In this document: positions 53,328-64,000 of the stretch, piece after piece
How the letters are laid out: the number at the start of each line of letters is the position of its first letter
Position numbering within the stretch: the first letter of the stretch is position 1
Assembly: GCF_032854445.1 (NCBI RefSeq)
Contig: NC_088302.1
Location: forward strand, 5,451,338-5,515,337
DNA from: Liolophura sinensis
Lineage: Eukaryota > Mollusca > Polyplacophora > Chitonida > Chitonidae
DNA length: 64,000 nt
Direction of reading: 5' to 3'
Notes under the pieces: generated by a model
The model's input: only the letters and a program-made list of their open reading frames with translations
What the model was told of the DNA's origin: nothing
The model's database searches: none
Position numbers and translations under genes: made by a program

Positions 53328-54909
53328 TGTTGCAGAACTGATTTTCAAACATTTGGTATTCTTTTGTAGAAGGTATTTCTCTGAAGCATCCCAGCATTTT
53401 CTGATTATCAGAGGTAACTCTGGGACAGGCTTCACACAGCAGTTACATGTAGTTAAGGAGTTTCGAATTCTACGTGTGCATTCTGATAGAACCGGAGGCA
53501 TTACCATAAAGACTTGTGGGTGTCAACTGTTGTAATTTGGATTTTTAACATATGTACAATAAATGCTTTGACTTATATCGCGATGATATGGCCGAAATAT
53601 TTGCTGATGTGGCGTTAAGCCATAATCATTCATTCAGTGACTGGCATCTCTCCCAATGTTTCCATCAACTAGTCCTATACATTTTGGGATAAGAAAGTTG
53701 TGTTCAAACTTTCATGTTCGAATCCAGGGTTTGAAACGGCAACACTTTGAAGATGAGCAGAGAATCAGTTTCGTGATATGCAGCTTTTTTCTGTTTAAGT
53801 TAGCGGCTGTCCTAACACATGGGATAATTCCTTGTTTAGGTTCAGGTTGTTGAGGTTTCCTGGCCATAGACAGGAAATTTGTACGCTCCCATGCTCTGTT
53901 GTAAATTTGGTACTATAACAGTGGTCACCTGTGCTTGTGGGCAATTTTATGTAGAAAATCTTGTTCATTCTGCTATTGTTTAATACCACTTAATGTGAAT
54001 GGTCTTCAAAATGATAGGATATATATGTGAACAGCAGTGTACACGTATCGAATGACCTAAAAATTCTGCTCTAAAGCCTGATTTTGCCTCACGAATTTCG
54101 CGCCTCGTAAAGCTGTCGCCATCATAGTTTCACTTGTGTCCAGTGTCCCCTTGTAGGCAGCCCTCAGCATAGCATTCGTGGAACTTCCAGAACAACCAGT
54201 AGTGACAACATAGTGTTACCACATTAAATTTGTCCTGAATGTTAATGAAAACCTTAGGATAACACCAAACTTAATACCTAAAGCGAGTTTGTCTAAGCAT
54301 AGCTTTAATTTATTGGAAGGTGGTTAGCCTCATGGAATGACTACATGACGTACAAGTATTACAACATTGTCAGTGGAATTGGACATGGCACGGTACATGA
54401 TTATTAATTCCAAAAATTCAATCCCTTTGACACTAACATGGAAGGTTCATCTGCTCTCATTGCTTATGGGGTCTTGGTGATAGGCCATCAATGATCCAAG
54501 TGGTCCAGTGTTGTAATTCAAAGAACTGATGTAATCTTAGATTTCATAGTGGAATTGGAGGTGGATTTACCATTAAAATCCTGTTTCATTAATTCTTTAA
54601 GGATAATTTTAACGTGTAATGTCTTGTCTGCATTTTACCTGTCTGCATCACATGTCTGCATTTTACCTGTCTGCATCACATGCCTAATAAGCTGGGGAAC
54701 CAAATTCACATCTGAGTTAGCTTGTACACAGTTCTTCAAAATAGGTAGTTTCAGTACTTATTTGGTGTTTAGGACATTAGGAAAGTCCAAGCACTGATCA
54801 GCCTGTGTTGGCATAGTGTGGCTGCATAAAATGTCGCGTCGACTGACAGAAAGTTACAAAAAGGAAGCACTTGGCAAAAGAGCGGTGTAAATTCGTCCTG
54901 CAACAAGGA

Positions 54910-55010
54910 GGCACATTACACATACATGCACTTTGAGGACTCCTTCATCGTCACATGACTTTAAAATTGTTGCGTATGACGTTAAACCCAAAGCACTCAC
55001 ACGAGCTAGG
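54910..55010 (+). mobile_element. SINE family B 3' fragment
   Basis: ACTTTGAGGACTCCTTCATC, GTCACATGAC and ATGACGTTAAACCCAAAGCA match the 3' half of the SINE at 61608-61830 in the same orientation. Confidence 0.7.
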
Positions 55011-55559
55011 CACAAAGGTCCCCCAGCTATAAGGAGCTGTGGATTTGAGGTGGTGTTGAAAAGCTATATTTGACTTGTCTATTCAGTGATGATCACTAGG
55101 ATTACACTGGTACAAACTATCCTTAGTACACAATTCCAAGTCTCAATTGATCAGATCCCTTGTACTCTGGGTAGTTTGTACAGTCAGTAAATGACATGAA
55201 ACTTGTACACGACCAAGTTGCACATTTTGACATTAGAAAGGTATTTCAAAGTTTGCTTAGAAGGCAAGATCCTACTTAAAAAATGGAAGTTGCTGCACCA
55301 AAAGTAATGTTTTAGAACATTTAGGTGATTTACCATTGTTTTTATTTCCTGCTGGCCAACCCATGGCAGGAAGCCAAACTTTCCAGTTATAGTCAACAAT
55401 ACTTAGTAAAACAGAACTGTCATACTACCTCCTGTAACAGTAAACTTGACATTCAGACAGTGGTGATGTGTGAACTATTCTGCATGGATTCAAAAGGATA
55501 TTCAAGGCCACACATCCAGTGATAGGACAACTACTGTATTTATCTTTTCTACTGGTGAT

Positions 55560-55722
55560 GATGATGCTCTGCTTGGTTTCCTCCCACCATAATGCTGGTT
55601 ACTCAGTTTCCTCACATCATAATGCTGGTCGCTCGGTTTCCTCCCACCATACTGCTGGTCGCCATTGCACACATGAAATATTCTTGTGTATAATGTAAAA
55701 CAACAATCAAATAAATAAATGC
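55560..55722 (+). mobile_element. SINE family A copy with internal triplication
   Basis: A sense-strand copy in which the 34-bp segment around GTTTCCTCCCACCATAATGC and TGGTCGCTC occurs three times in tandem before the usual AAATATTCTTG … CAATCAAATAAATAAATG 3' end. Confidence 0.8.
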
Positions 55723-56214
55723 TAGGAAAGACAAACATCCAGTAAATTCTTTTCACATAAGGTGTGAGAAACAAGAAACCACTCACAGGCAATCAGTTAA
55801 GTCAGAGCAACTGATCAGCAAGTCAGCTTTCAACATCTATCCAATCCAGTGGTATGGGTGAACTTACTAATCAATGGGACAGCATTTTTGAAAGTCGCCA
55901 GGAAAAATTTACAATCCAAGCTTCAAAGTACCTTCAAAATTGTGCATGGAACAGAAGTGAACAATATATCAGCAAACGAAAACAAATGTCATTTCCACAA
56001 AGTGGTTCCACCATGGTGGTGCTAAGTACACGATTCTGAATCACACGATACTTGCTCCTGATCAAGTTTGACCTCTGAAGGAAGGTCCGACAGAAACAAA
56101 ATGGATCGTTTACATCTTAGAGCTGATATCTCAATACAGTCCCAACGAAGGAAGAAAAATTAGTTACAGTACTAAAACTTGCACACAACAAAATAAGGTA
56201 ACAACAAAAAAATT

Positions 56215-56220
56215 TTTATT
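56215..56220 (-). terminator. Polyadenylation signal of NDUFC2
   Basis: AATAAA on the minus strand, about 215 bases beyond the NDUFC2 stop codon. Confidence 0.5.
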
Positions 56221-56433
56221 CATAAAATGGATGCACATTTATCATATTCCTGGTTAGCACTGATTGCTGAAACAAATATGTCGTCTACAGTCCAACATTA
56301 TTCCGTACACAGCAAAACTACTTCAGCTGACAAACTGGCTTCATGATGTCTGTATGCTGAACAGAGCTGAGCACAGGTTTGAGCCTGTCACACTCACACA
56401 GTTTATACCAAATGTCACACTAGGTAAAATCCA

Positions 56434-59400
56434 TCATCGAACAGGATACCACTTCTGCAAAACATCTTTATAGTACTTAGGTGCTGAAAATGAAAATTTC
56501 ATACATACAGACAAAGGCAAAAACAGAAGACTCTGTAAACAAGTAATGCATACTGCATAATTTTAATTCTCATATAGGTCTATTCCTGCCCAGTGAATTG
56601 CCTCTACCACATATAGTACACCTCAGCTCTGGATCTAGTTTACATCAAGTATGTTCAACAGTCTCCCGCTAAACTGAATCAGGGGAGATAATCAAGCAAA
56701 TCCATTCTCGTTCATTGAAGCCTTCCCCAAGAATGCTGTCCTTCCCCTAATAACTAAATCGGCATTACTATATTTTTTCTAATTTTTGGGACACCAGGTC
56801 TTCTCATTTTACCCACATATATGGACTAGTAGCAAAAATATTGAGTTTCTTTTTCCTCACATGGTTAGACCATCTAAAGAACAACACACTCATATCTTCC
56901 CTTTTCCAAAAGGGATGTAAAGAAATGTAGTATTCTACTTTCAACACTACTAATACCTGTCCCAAATTTCAGAAGAACTAGGGTACCCATAGGCAGCCCT
57001 GTTTAGCTATTATTCTCCATCCATTCAGACATTTGTGGTTTACAGTCTAGTACATGTGATATGTTGTTAAGTGTTTTTATGTTTCTCTTTGTTGGAGATT
57101 GGTCAACTTACGGGCTTCCACAAAGTCTTCTGGATGAAGCCTCATGTAATCTTCTATGTATATACGCTTCTCTCTGTATCTTCTCTCCGTCGCATTGTGG
57201 ACGTACCGTCCAAACATAAACCCAAGAGCAGTTCCGATCAAGTGGATATGTATACCTAATCAAAAGAACACATTATTACAAATAGGACATTTTCTGCCAG
57301 TTTCACGCCCACATTTCAATTCAGATATTCAGTACAACAAAAGCTACCAAAAGTTAAGGCAATGCCAAACAACAGAAGTGCATGTATAGCAAAAAAGTGA
57401 CACAAATATGTTCATTCATAGACAGCTACTTCTAATTTAATAGAGTATTAAACATCAACATATTCCTTGTATCGTCTTTTCGACATCTGTCATCAGTTTG
57501 AAACAGATATTAACCTAATATTCAAGGGATACACGTCATTTCTAATTTGCTGGTGTTTGAAATGTGCAAGACAATGCCTAGAAAAGGCTAAATTTTAGGC
57601 ATGACAGATTTATTCAAGCGTGACCAAAGCTGCACAGTTTAACCAAGGCAACCCAATCTCCCATGTCAGCCCATCAACATCCATTCTGTATCCCTTTAAC
57701 TGAGGAAAAAAGACCAATTTTTCTTTGTTTCACAGAAGTTCCATGGCAGCACTAACTAGAATTGTATAGTCTGCAGCCACTACATTTACGCTGACAGGGA
57801 GATTAATAACTGTTCCTAAGGGCGAAAAAGTCTGAGGGTCTAAAAATCTACAAGGATATTTCAGTTAGAGGAGTAAATGTCGTAAGCTGGTAAAATAGCC
57901 AACTTTCAATTTTATAAAAGACTACAATGTGTAAATCACAATGGTCTGGGGCCAATAAACAGGAAATTGACCAGTGTGTGCATGTGTTGACCAGTAGGTA
58001 GTATCTTGTGCAATCAGGATCTTCATGCAGATTTGGGTTCATGAAAGGAAAGACTTGAAACAGCGGCAGCTCACAATGACGGAAACACGCTGACTGGGAC
58101 TGATGCCTTGGCTATTTGGCTTTACCCAGGTAACAAATTTATGGTGTTTTGGAAGATATCCTGGGTGCTTGCTCTTGTTGTTGAGAGGTGGTTTTCGAAA
58201 AGGAATAATGTAACATGGCGATACGACTATGTCAAGTCAGAAGTATAAAACACGGAGTCATATCGCCCACAGTACAGGACTAGTCCAGCTAGCTGGGTCA
58301 CTACCTATGCTAACAAAGTGCCCAGCACTGGTAATTTTCACTAAAAATAACAGCTCGAACCCTACCTTACGGTATACACCGATTCCCTGTGGACCGAAGT
58401 GTAGTTATGTCACAGCCAGCATCAGTAAACCCTTTTTAACAGTAGTCCAGCTGTTTAAACTTTTGAATAAAAAAAGAGTCAAACCAACGTTCGCCAAGTC
58501 TTGAAATTCCACCACGTCCTGACAAATTACCTGCTGGCTGTTCAAAAGATAAACTGTTGACAATGAAATACAATAGGTTCGAGCTGCTATTTTCAGTGAA
58601 ATGGTCATACGCTGTGACACAATGTCACAGCAACTGCATCATGTTTTTAAATGGAGCGCACTCTGACGCTGGTTTGGGTCCATCCATAGCAGAACAACAG
58701 GGGCAACCAATGGTAAACCATACACAGATTCATGCCATGTGTGATAAGTCCTTTCTAAACAATGGCTGCGGCCCAAAACAGGCGTCAACTTTGGTTCTTA
58801 CCTCTCACCTCGCCTGCACACCCAACATTTCATGTATATTCCACTTGGTAAGGACACACAAACCTCATATTCACCTCACAGTCAATGTCAAAGCAGTAGC
58901 CAGTTATGGGTGTTGAAAAAGTTATCGTTCCTAGATAGGGCATGGGCCCTCATAATGGCCGCCTTGTTTAGGAATGGTTTGCCTTGTCATGAATGCGAGG
59001 CTGGTGTGCCATTACCGAATGGTCTATATGTGGGATGTTGCATGAGTTGGCGTCCTGAAAGGTAAGAGCCAAAGTTGACACCTGTTTTGGACTGCAGCCA
59101 TTGTTTAGAAAGGGCTTACCACACATGGCATGAACTGGTGTATGGTTTACCACTGTTTTCCGCCGGTCTAGGATAAAGAGAGGAGCTGAAATAGCCACCT
59201 GGGTACCATAAAAGATACATTATTTGGCAGACATCATTAGCATATTGAGCACAACAAAGAAAGTAAGGAGGTGTGCCAGGTAAACTTGTGGAACAAGGCA
59301 TGGCTGTGATAGTATATGTAATCAAAGCCCCACGAAACTAATGAAGTGTGGGATCTGAAGAACAGGCCAATGTTGTTGTTGTTTCGCCATATCATCAAAC

Positions 59401-59556
59401 AGTGAAACACATCACTTTGCTCATATTATTTCACGACGACAAAGGCAGTCACTCACTCGCGAAAATTGGTCGCTTTCCGGCGAAGTTTCTGATTACTCCA
59501 AAACCAAATCCAACGCTGGCAAAACCTGCCTCTTCGAATGTTGGTAACTTTGACAT
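56434..59556 (-). CDS. NDUFC2: NADH dehydrogenase 1 subunit C2 (complex I B14.5b)
   Basis: Three exons: 59457-59556, 57112-57255, 56434-56483, all with clean GT/AG borders and matching phases (donors GCGA|GTGAGT and AGCCC|GTAAGT). The product is 97 residues beginning MSKLPTFEEAGFASVGFGFG, slightly shorter than human (119). The match to NDUFC2 is collinear: GF…N…RRPI/GKRPI, two short hydrophobic helices, then YMRLHPEDF (human YMKLHPEDF) and the C-terminus LQKWYPVR (human FEKFHPIR). It is an accessory subunit in the membrane arm of mitochondrial complex I. Intron 1 holds two inverted-repeat elements. Confidence 0.93.
58327..58605. mobile_element. MITE-like element with about 40-bp terminal inverted repeats
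   Basis: The left end (TTTTCACTAAAAATAACAGC, TCGAACCCTACC) is the reverse complement, with few mismatches, of the right end (GGTTCGAGCTGCTATTTTC, AGTGAAATGG). The interior is non-coding. A related sequence, AACCGGCTCGAACCCTACC followed by ACCGATTTCCTG, lies at 50795-50920 upstream of polyubiquitin, showing the family is dispersed. Confidence 0.6.
58660..59200. repeat. Palindromic foldback element in NDUFC2 intron 1
   Basis: The left arm (GGTAAACCATACACAG, TTCATGCCATGTGTGATAAG, TTTCTAAACAATGGCTGC, CAAAACAGGCGTCAAC) reappears as reverse complement in the right arm (TTGACACCTGTTTTGG, GCAGCCATTGTTTAGAAAGG, CATGGCATGAACTGG, GTATGGTTTACCACTG). Arms are about 250 bp and meet near 58930. Open frames of the same type (VNHTxxHAMC…FLNNGC…KQ) occur on both strands because each arm contributes one; no known protein family. 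Confidence 0.8.
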
Positions 59557-59645
59557 GTTTATGCGGGCGAGAGTTCGTCACCGGAAGATGGATGTGTCTC
59601 TGCGCATGTCAGGTTTAAGGATGCTGTTGTTGAGACACAAAGCAC
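59557..59645. promoter_or_regulatory. Bidirectional promoter region of NDUFC2 and PRMT9
   Basis: Only 89 bases separate the NDUFC2 start codon (59556, minus) from the first PRMT9 ATG (59646, plus), or 119 to the second. No TATA box is seen. Both transcripts must start within or across this short CpG-containing interval. Confidence 0.6.
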
Positions 59646-62600
59646 ATGTGTGACAGGACGGATTTAGTCTACGATATGTCATCAGCGGGAAAGACTTGGG
59701 AGACATATGCAACAGCCAAACAATCTCTTCTAACTGGCAAGACATGCATCAGTCGCCGAGATTACGAGCGCGCTTTTAAAAACTTCCTTCTGACTCTCGA
59801 ACTTGCTCCTTCTGTTCGGAATGAACTGAGGGAAGACTTTATATTAGCTTCCCGAGAATGGAGCGAGGAACTTTTGAATGCAGGTCGCCTACAGGAGCTG
59901 TTTTCTTGCTATGCACAAGCCTGTCAACTTTTTCCAGATTGCGAAGAAATCCTCAACAACATAGGAGCACAGTTATTTAGGTGATTAGTAATGCTGCACG
60001 GCTAAGAAGAAGAAGGAAAAAAATTCCAATAGGCATATATAGTATCTCATCAGTTTGCATACAACAGAAAAGAAAAGTTTTTAGTAGTAACCGATTGCCT
60101 CAGTATAATAAATGCTCATTTATATTGACGACAAGACCTATTATTGCATTGCATTGCATTGTTATTAGAGACATAATGAAACAGTGTTCCAGGCATTGGT
60201 ATGATTGTTGGAAGTGGGCATTTTTTTTGCATAGTAGGCCTGCTGTCTGTTTTTGTGATATTTATTAATTAACCAAAAACATCTTAAAATAAATAAAATA
60301 ATGAAAATTTGATGTATTTTTATAAGCTTACACGTATTGTAAGTTATGAAAGTAAACAAAGGTCAATAAAATTTCTTTTATATTTTACCCTGCAATTACT
60401 TGCTCCATGCCATAGTACTAACTTCAAAACTCAATCTATGAAGAAACTGTAGCGCATGGAATTGTAACGTGTCACTCATTATGTAATATTGATCTCTCAG
60501 ACTGTTTCACATCACATCTGAAGTCAGAGCACAGAATCTAAATAACAATGCATACAACAAAATTACAAAAATTGTTTGTTGTATGTGTTGAATTTCATGT
60601 AGAAATAACAAGAAATGGAGATGCTGTTTATTTTTAGCCGAAGTATGTGGACATCATTCCAGTGCCTCATTGCTTTATTCCACCATCATGTGCTTTCATC
60701 AGATTTCGCACATCTTCCTGGACAATAGTTGCCTAGCCTTGTTATGTTTCCATTCTGTAACTGTATCGTATTCTTATGCTCTTGCTGTACTTCACGTAAT
60801 GATATGTGTACATGTAGTTGGGACTGTTTATTTTGTTGATGCAAGTTAGTCTTATTGTCATTTGTTGATTCAGACTGGGTTACATTGAGGAGGCTGCCAG
60901 TACATCAGAAAAGCTTTGAAAGTGAATCCAAGATGCGTAGTGGCTAGAGAAAATTTTGAAAATGTCTGCGGTCACCTGGTGGAGAGGTGGCACTTTCGCA
61001 TGCTTAATGATGTGCGGAGAAACACAGCATATCGGGCAGCCTTAGAGCGGGGCATAAAGAGTGGTGGGGCCTGTGTCCTGGATATCGGAGCTGGGACTGG
61101 ACTGCTAAGGTAAGGTGCTAACTTCACTGTGACAGGAATTTAGGGGCAGGGCACTGGATGCAGGCTATAGGCTATTGTGATGAAATAAAAATATTTGTAT
61201 AAATAGGTTGATATTGTGTGAATGACAACACTAAAATGTTGGGCTTTGTTATTTTTGGAGGAATGGCTGAAAAGTTCAAGTCAAGTTTTTTATGATGCGT
61301 GTTTGTCGCTAGAATTTGCAGGGTCACACATAGGGATGATATTATTTGAGCACTATCCATGTTATAGTGTGTCTTACCATACATGCCTTAAAAAGATAAT
61401 ATTCTAAATAGGCCTAGTACTTGGTATTTCCAGGGTTTTCAAACAGGTAAGTATGAGGCTACAAAAAACTGTCTTTTTTTATATCATGGTCATGCAGTTA
61501 TATTTGGATTCAATTCAAAAGGCTATCTAACTGTTCCATTTTCTAATTCTACATGAGATTTGTGCTTTCCACATAGATTTTAACAATATTTACGTTAACA
61601 AAGTACTGGCCCCGATAGCACAGTTGGTAGAGCCTCCACTTTGGAAGATGGTAGATCCAGGATCAATTCACTTAAGACCACGAAAGAGGAAGTTGTAACT
61701 TCCTCTCTTGGCGTTCACCATGAGCGACTATCAGTATAATGCCTGGAGTGGCACTTTAAGGACTCCTTCATTGTCATATGGCTGAGAAATTGTTAAGTAC
61801 GACGTTGAACCCCAAGCACGCATTCATTAACAAAGTTATCTCCCCTTCCTCAAAAGTTTGACTGACGCTAAGACTGAACTAAGAATGATTTAGTGTGGAT
61901 ACCACGGGTCAAACACCAGGGGTTATATACCAGGGGTTAAATACCAGGGGTCATACACTAGGGGTCAAATACCAGGGGTCATATACCAGGGGTCATATCA
62001 CATGCAATGAAGTGGGATGAGAAAGAAAAAATTATGAGAACAATCTTGTGATGGTTTCAATAGTTGTATTTGGTAAATGTATATGACCCCTGGTTATCAG
62101 ATGTTTTGTTTCCAGATTTAATTCAACATCCCCTACAGTTTATCATAAGAATCAATTGGATATAGATGTACAAATGACAAATAGTGTCAAAATTCAGCTG
62201 TGTATGCATGGAGTTAAAGCGCTTCGAGTTAAAGGAATCCACTTAAACAGGAAGTTTATGGATTTTCCTGCTTACACAGTCAAACGTTCATTGAAGGCTG
62301 ACCACTTGTCAACCAATATGTTGTGCAGATCTGTACTTCACATGTGAGAAAGTCAGTCAGTAGCTCGCCAAAAGTCGGTGGTTTACCCTGGATACCCTGA
62401 TTTCCTCCCCTGATAAATCTGACTGCCCTCGTATAAGAGAAAGACTCTCGATTATGGCACTAAACAACAATGAAATAAATAAATGAATAAATAAATGAGT
62501 AAGGGAATCCACATGTATATATTATTGTCAGGATGCCTGAGGATGTTTTCTCAATTGTGTTGTTTCAGTATGATGGCAGTGACAGCTGGTGCAGAGGCCG

Positions 62601-62736
62601 TTTATGCATGTGAGAGGTCACGGACGATGTGTGATGTAGCCTCGGAGGTGCTGTCTGTCAATAAGATGTCAGATAAGATCATCCTCGTTCCGAAATCCTC
62701 TACAGATATCATCATTCCTCAGGATATTCCACAAAG
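59646..62736 (+). CDS. PRMT9: PRMT9, protein arginine methyltransferase, 5' exons (partial)
   Basis: Exons 59646-59980, 60874-61109 and 62569-62736; the rest lies beyond the window. Exon 1 matches the N-terminal TPR-like region of PRMT9 (DYERAFKNFLLTLELAP, EEILNNIGAQLFR). Exon 2 completes the TPR (RLGYIEEAA…YIRKALKVNP) and enters the methyltransferase domain with ERWHFRMLNDVRRNTAY and SAM motif I (VLDIGAGTGLL). Exon 3 has the post-I acidic site (AVYACERSRTM) and IPQDIPQR. In vertebrates PRMT9 symmetrically dimethylates the splicing factor SF3B2. Start may be 59646 or 59676. Exon 2 is one base short near 60897-60898: GCT GCC AG TAC reads correctly if CC were CCC (AAQYIRKAL). Downstream sequence to 64000 is intron. 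Confidence 0.92.
61608..61830 (+). mobile_element. tRNA-derived SINE, family B, near full length
   Basis: The head GGCCCCGATAGCACAGTTGG, TAGAGCCTCC, GGTAGATCCAGGATCAATTC has a good A box (TAGCACAGTTGG) and B box (GGATCAATTC), with a degenerate cloverleaf, so a SINE rather than a tRNA gene. The body includes GACTCCTTCATTGTCATATG and the tail CGACGTTGAACCCCAAGCAC. In PRMT9 intron 2. Confidence 0.85.
61895..62000. repeat. 14-bp tandem array, about eight copies
   Basis: The unit CCAGGGGTCAAATA (variants …TTATATA, …TCATATA) repeats from CCACGGGTCAAACA to CCAGGGGTCATATC in PRMT9 intron 2. Each unit contains GGGGTCA, close to a nuclear-receptor half site (AGGTCA). Confidence 0.9.
62370..62497 (+). 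mobile_element. Diverged SINE family A copy with AAAT tail
   Basis: GATTTCCTCCCCTGATAAATC, GCCCTCGTATAAGAG, GCACTAAACAACAATGAAAT followed by AAATAAATGAATAAATAAATG. 5' truncated. Confidence 0.6.
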
Positions 62737-64000
62737 GTCACTCAACTGTGCTCTCAATTCTCTGAACACTCTCTGAAGTCTGTAGGAAATTTGTTTGATT
62801 GATGTTTAGTACTTCATTATTGTTTAGCACTGTGTGGAAGAATAATTGTCAGGTTTATGGTTGGAAGAAAGTCCTTTAAAAACCTTGAGAATTAGAGCCA
62901 AAGCAAGACAGAGCAAGCTGGATTTGAACCTGTGGCAGCACTGTTGAAATGCCACTGATTTACCCAGTTGAACCATGGAGAGAGCTACTCTGAATGCATT
63001 TTATTTTTAGGAAGAAGTTGTTAAAGTTGTTATCAGTTTTAGTCTTCAACCTAAAGAGTTGATCAGGTATAATTATATTTATTTATTTATTTGATCGGTG
63101 TTTTATGCCGTACTTAAGAATATTTCGCTTAAGCGTCGGCAGCCAGCATTATGGTGGGAGGAAACCGGGCAGAACCCGAGGGAAACTCGCGACCATCCGC
63201 AGTTTGCTGGTAAACCTTCCCACTTACAGCCAAGTCCACTTACAGTCCTTCTCTGAACAACAGGATCTCCTCAGCACCATTGTTTTTATTCATCGCTTAG
63301 AAATAATTGTATGCAGCTAATGTGGCTTCAGGCTTCCGGGGTTTTGTTTCTGTACAATGTACCAAACGCTGACCAACGTGAATTTTTTTTTTCTTTTTTT
63401 GTTTTTCTGTACATACCCCTATATTTCTTTAGTACTCTGAATTGTAAGCCCCATGTTAATGTTTCACTCAGGTGACTACAGCACACTTGCAGGCTTTTAT
63501 GTGCTTTTTTGTCATTGCCAATGTGCACATATACCATGTCACATTATTGCGACTTTGTAATTTGCCACTACACCTGATGATGGGAGACGTCTCTTCCGAA
63601 AACTGGTGAATAAGTCGTTATTTAAAAAGTGTTTTAGTCGTTTTGTTCATCGCTAGCATTGGAGTAGAATCCAAATAGGATGTACATATCATCATGGTAC
63701 CATGGGTGTATAATTGCCCAATTATTTTTACAACAAATACATGTTAATTGTGTGAGCAGGAAAAAATACTTCTTGTCATTACATGAAGACATGATGGATT
63801 TGCCGTAAAAAGGTGCATAAAAATACAGGATAAAAAGCTGGTAAATTTTGACCAGAATGATACCATGATGGACTCAACATGGGCGGATGATCATGTCGTG
63901 ATTGTAGGTGGGAGTGGATCTGAGCCCAGCCATGCGCATGTGATCTGTCCATGATGGGTCTGGCTCGATTGTATGCTTAACTAAATCAGATCATATCACA
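62737..64000 (+). other. PRMT9 intron 3 (runs off the window)
   Basis: Begins with the donor CACAAAG|GTCACT. No further PRMT9 exon was found before the end. It contains a tRNA-like minus-strand remnant near 62890-62985 and a SINE family A copy. Confidence 0.65.
63072..63225 (-). mobile_element. SINE family A copy
   Basis: Well preserved on the minus strand: TTTATTTATTTGATCGGTG, GCCGTACTTAAGAATATTTC, CAGCCAGCATTATGGTGGG, AACCGGGCAGAACCCGAGGG, CGACCATCCGCAG. Confidence 0.85.

Larger units (their letters stand above)
53590..56200. other. Intergenic between convergent polyubiquitin and NDUFC2
   Basis: No gene recognised. It contains a short repeat end near 53590-53640 (GATGTGGCGTTAAGCC, AATCATTCATTC), a direct duplication near 54625-54685 (TGTCTGCATTTTACCTG twice), a SINE family B 3' fragment at about 54910-55010 and a SINE family A copy at 55560-55722. 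Confidence 0.55.

Noticed and set aside
61608-61690. Functional tRNA gene
   Set aside because: A and B boxes are present, but the cloverleaf stems do not pair and the sequence continues into a SINE body.

Overview
This 64 kb window is animal nuclear DNA, almost certainly from a mollusc (most likely a bivalve, less likely a gastropod). Genes are split into many short exons with standard GT/AG borders. Intergenic and intronic DNA carries many copies of a tRNA-derived SINE whose 3' part (…ATAATGCTGGCC…, tail AAATAAAT) is common in molluscan genomes. Five protein-coding genes were reconstructed exon by exon. Assignments rest on remembered family sequences; no database search was possible.

Layout. 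1-15.4 kb: no recognisable host gene; SINE copies, a 15-bp CACGTG-rich tandem array, a dead LINE reverse-transcriptase fragment (10.8-11.5 kb) and a 450-bp palindromic foldback element (11.95-12.4 kb). 15.4-25.2 kb, minus strand: a multi-exon gene that looks like FANCF (Fanconi anaemia core complex), with two large intronic minisatellites. 28-50 kb, minus strand: a complete calnexin gene of about 22 coding exons, with two tandem, homologous, phase-compatible transmembrane exons. 51.2-53.0 kb, plus strand: polyubiquitin of eight tandem 76-residue units plus a C-terminal Cys. 56.4-59.6 kb, minus strand: NDUFC2 (complex I accessory subunit) in three exons. 59.6 kb to the end, plus strand: the 5' part of PRMT9 (TPR region and start of the first methyltransferase domain), running off the window.

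Two head-to-head promoters are apparent: calnexin/polyubiquitin (about 49.9-50.1 kb, both with 5'UTR introns) and NDUFC2/PRMT9 (start codons only about 90 bp apart). The first pairs an ER-folding chaperone with a ubiquitin supply gene. Polyubiquitin and NDUFC2 converge.

Most interesting points: (1) the calnexin transmembrane exon is duplicated in tandem, allowing a choice of membrane anchor; (2) in both FANCF and calnexin the 5' splice site with a few exon bases has been amplified into an intronic tandem array, giving about 22 and 2 downstream donor copies respectively; (3) an apparently intron-rich FANCF, whereas the vertebrate gene is intronless; (4) three one-base homopolymer shortenings and one in-frame TGA in otherwise well-conserved coding exons, which look more like consensus errors or allelic variants than real gene death.
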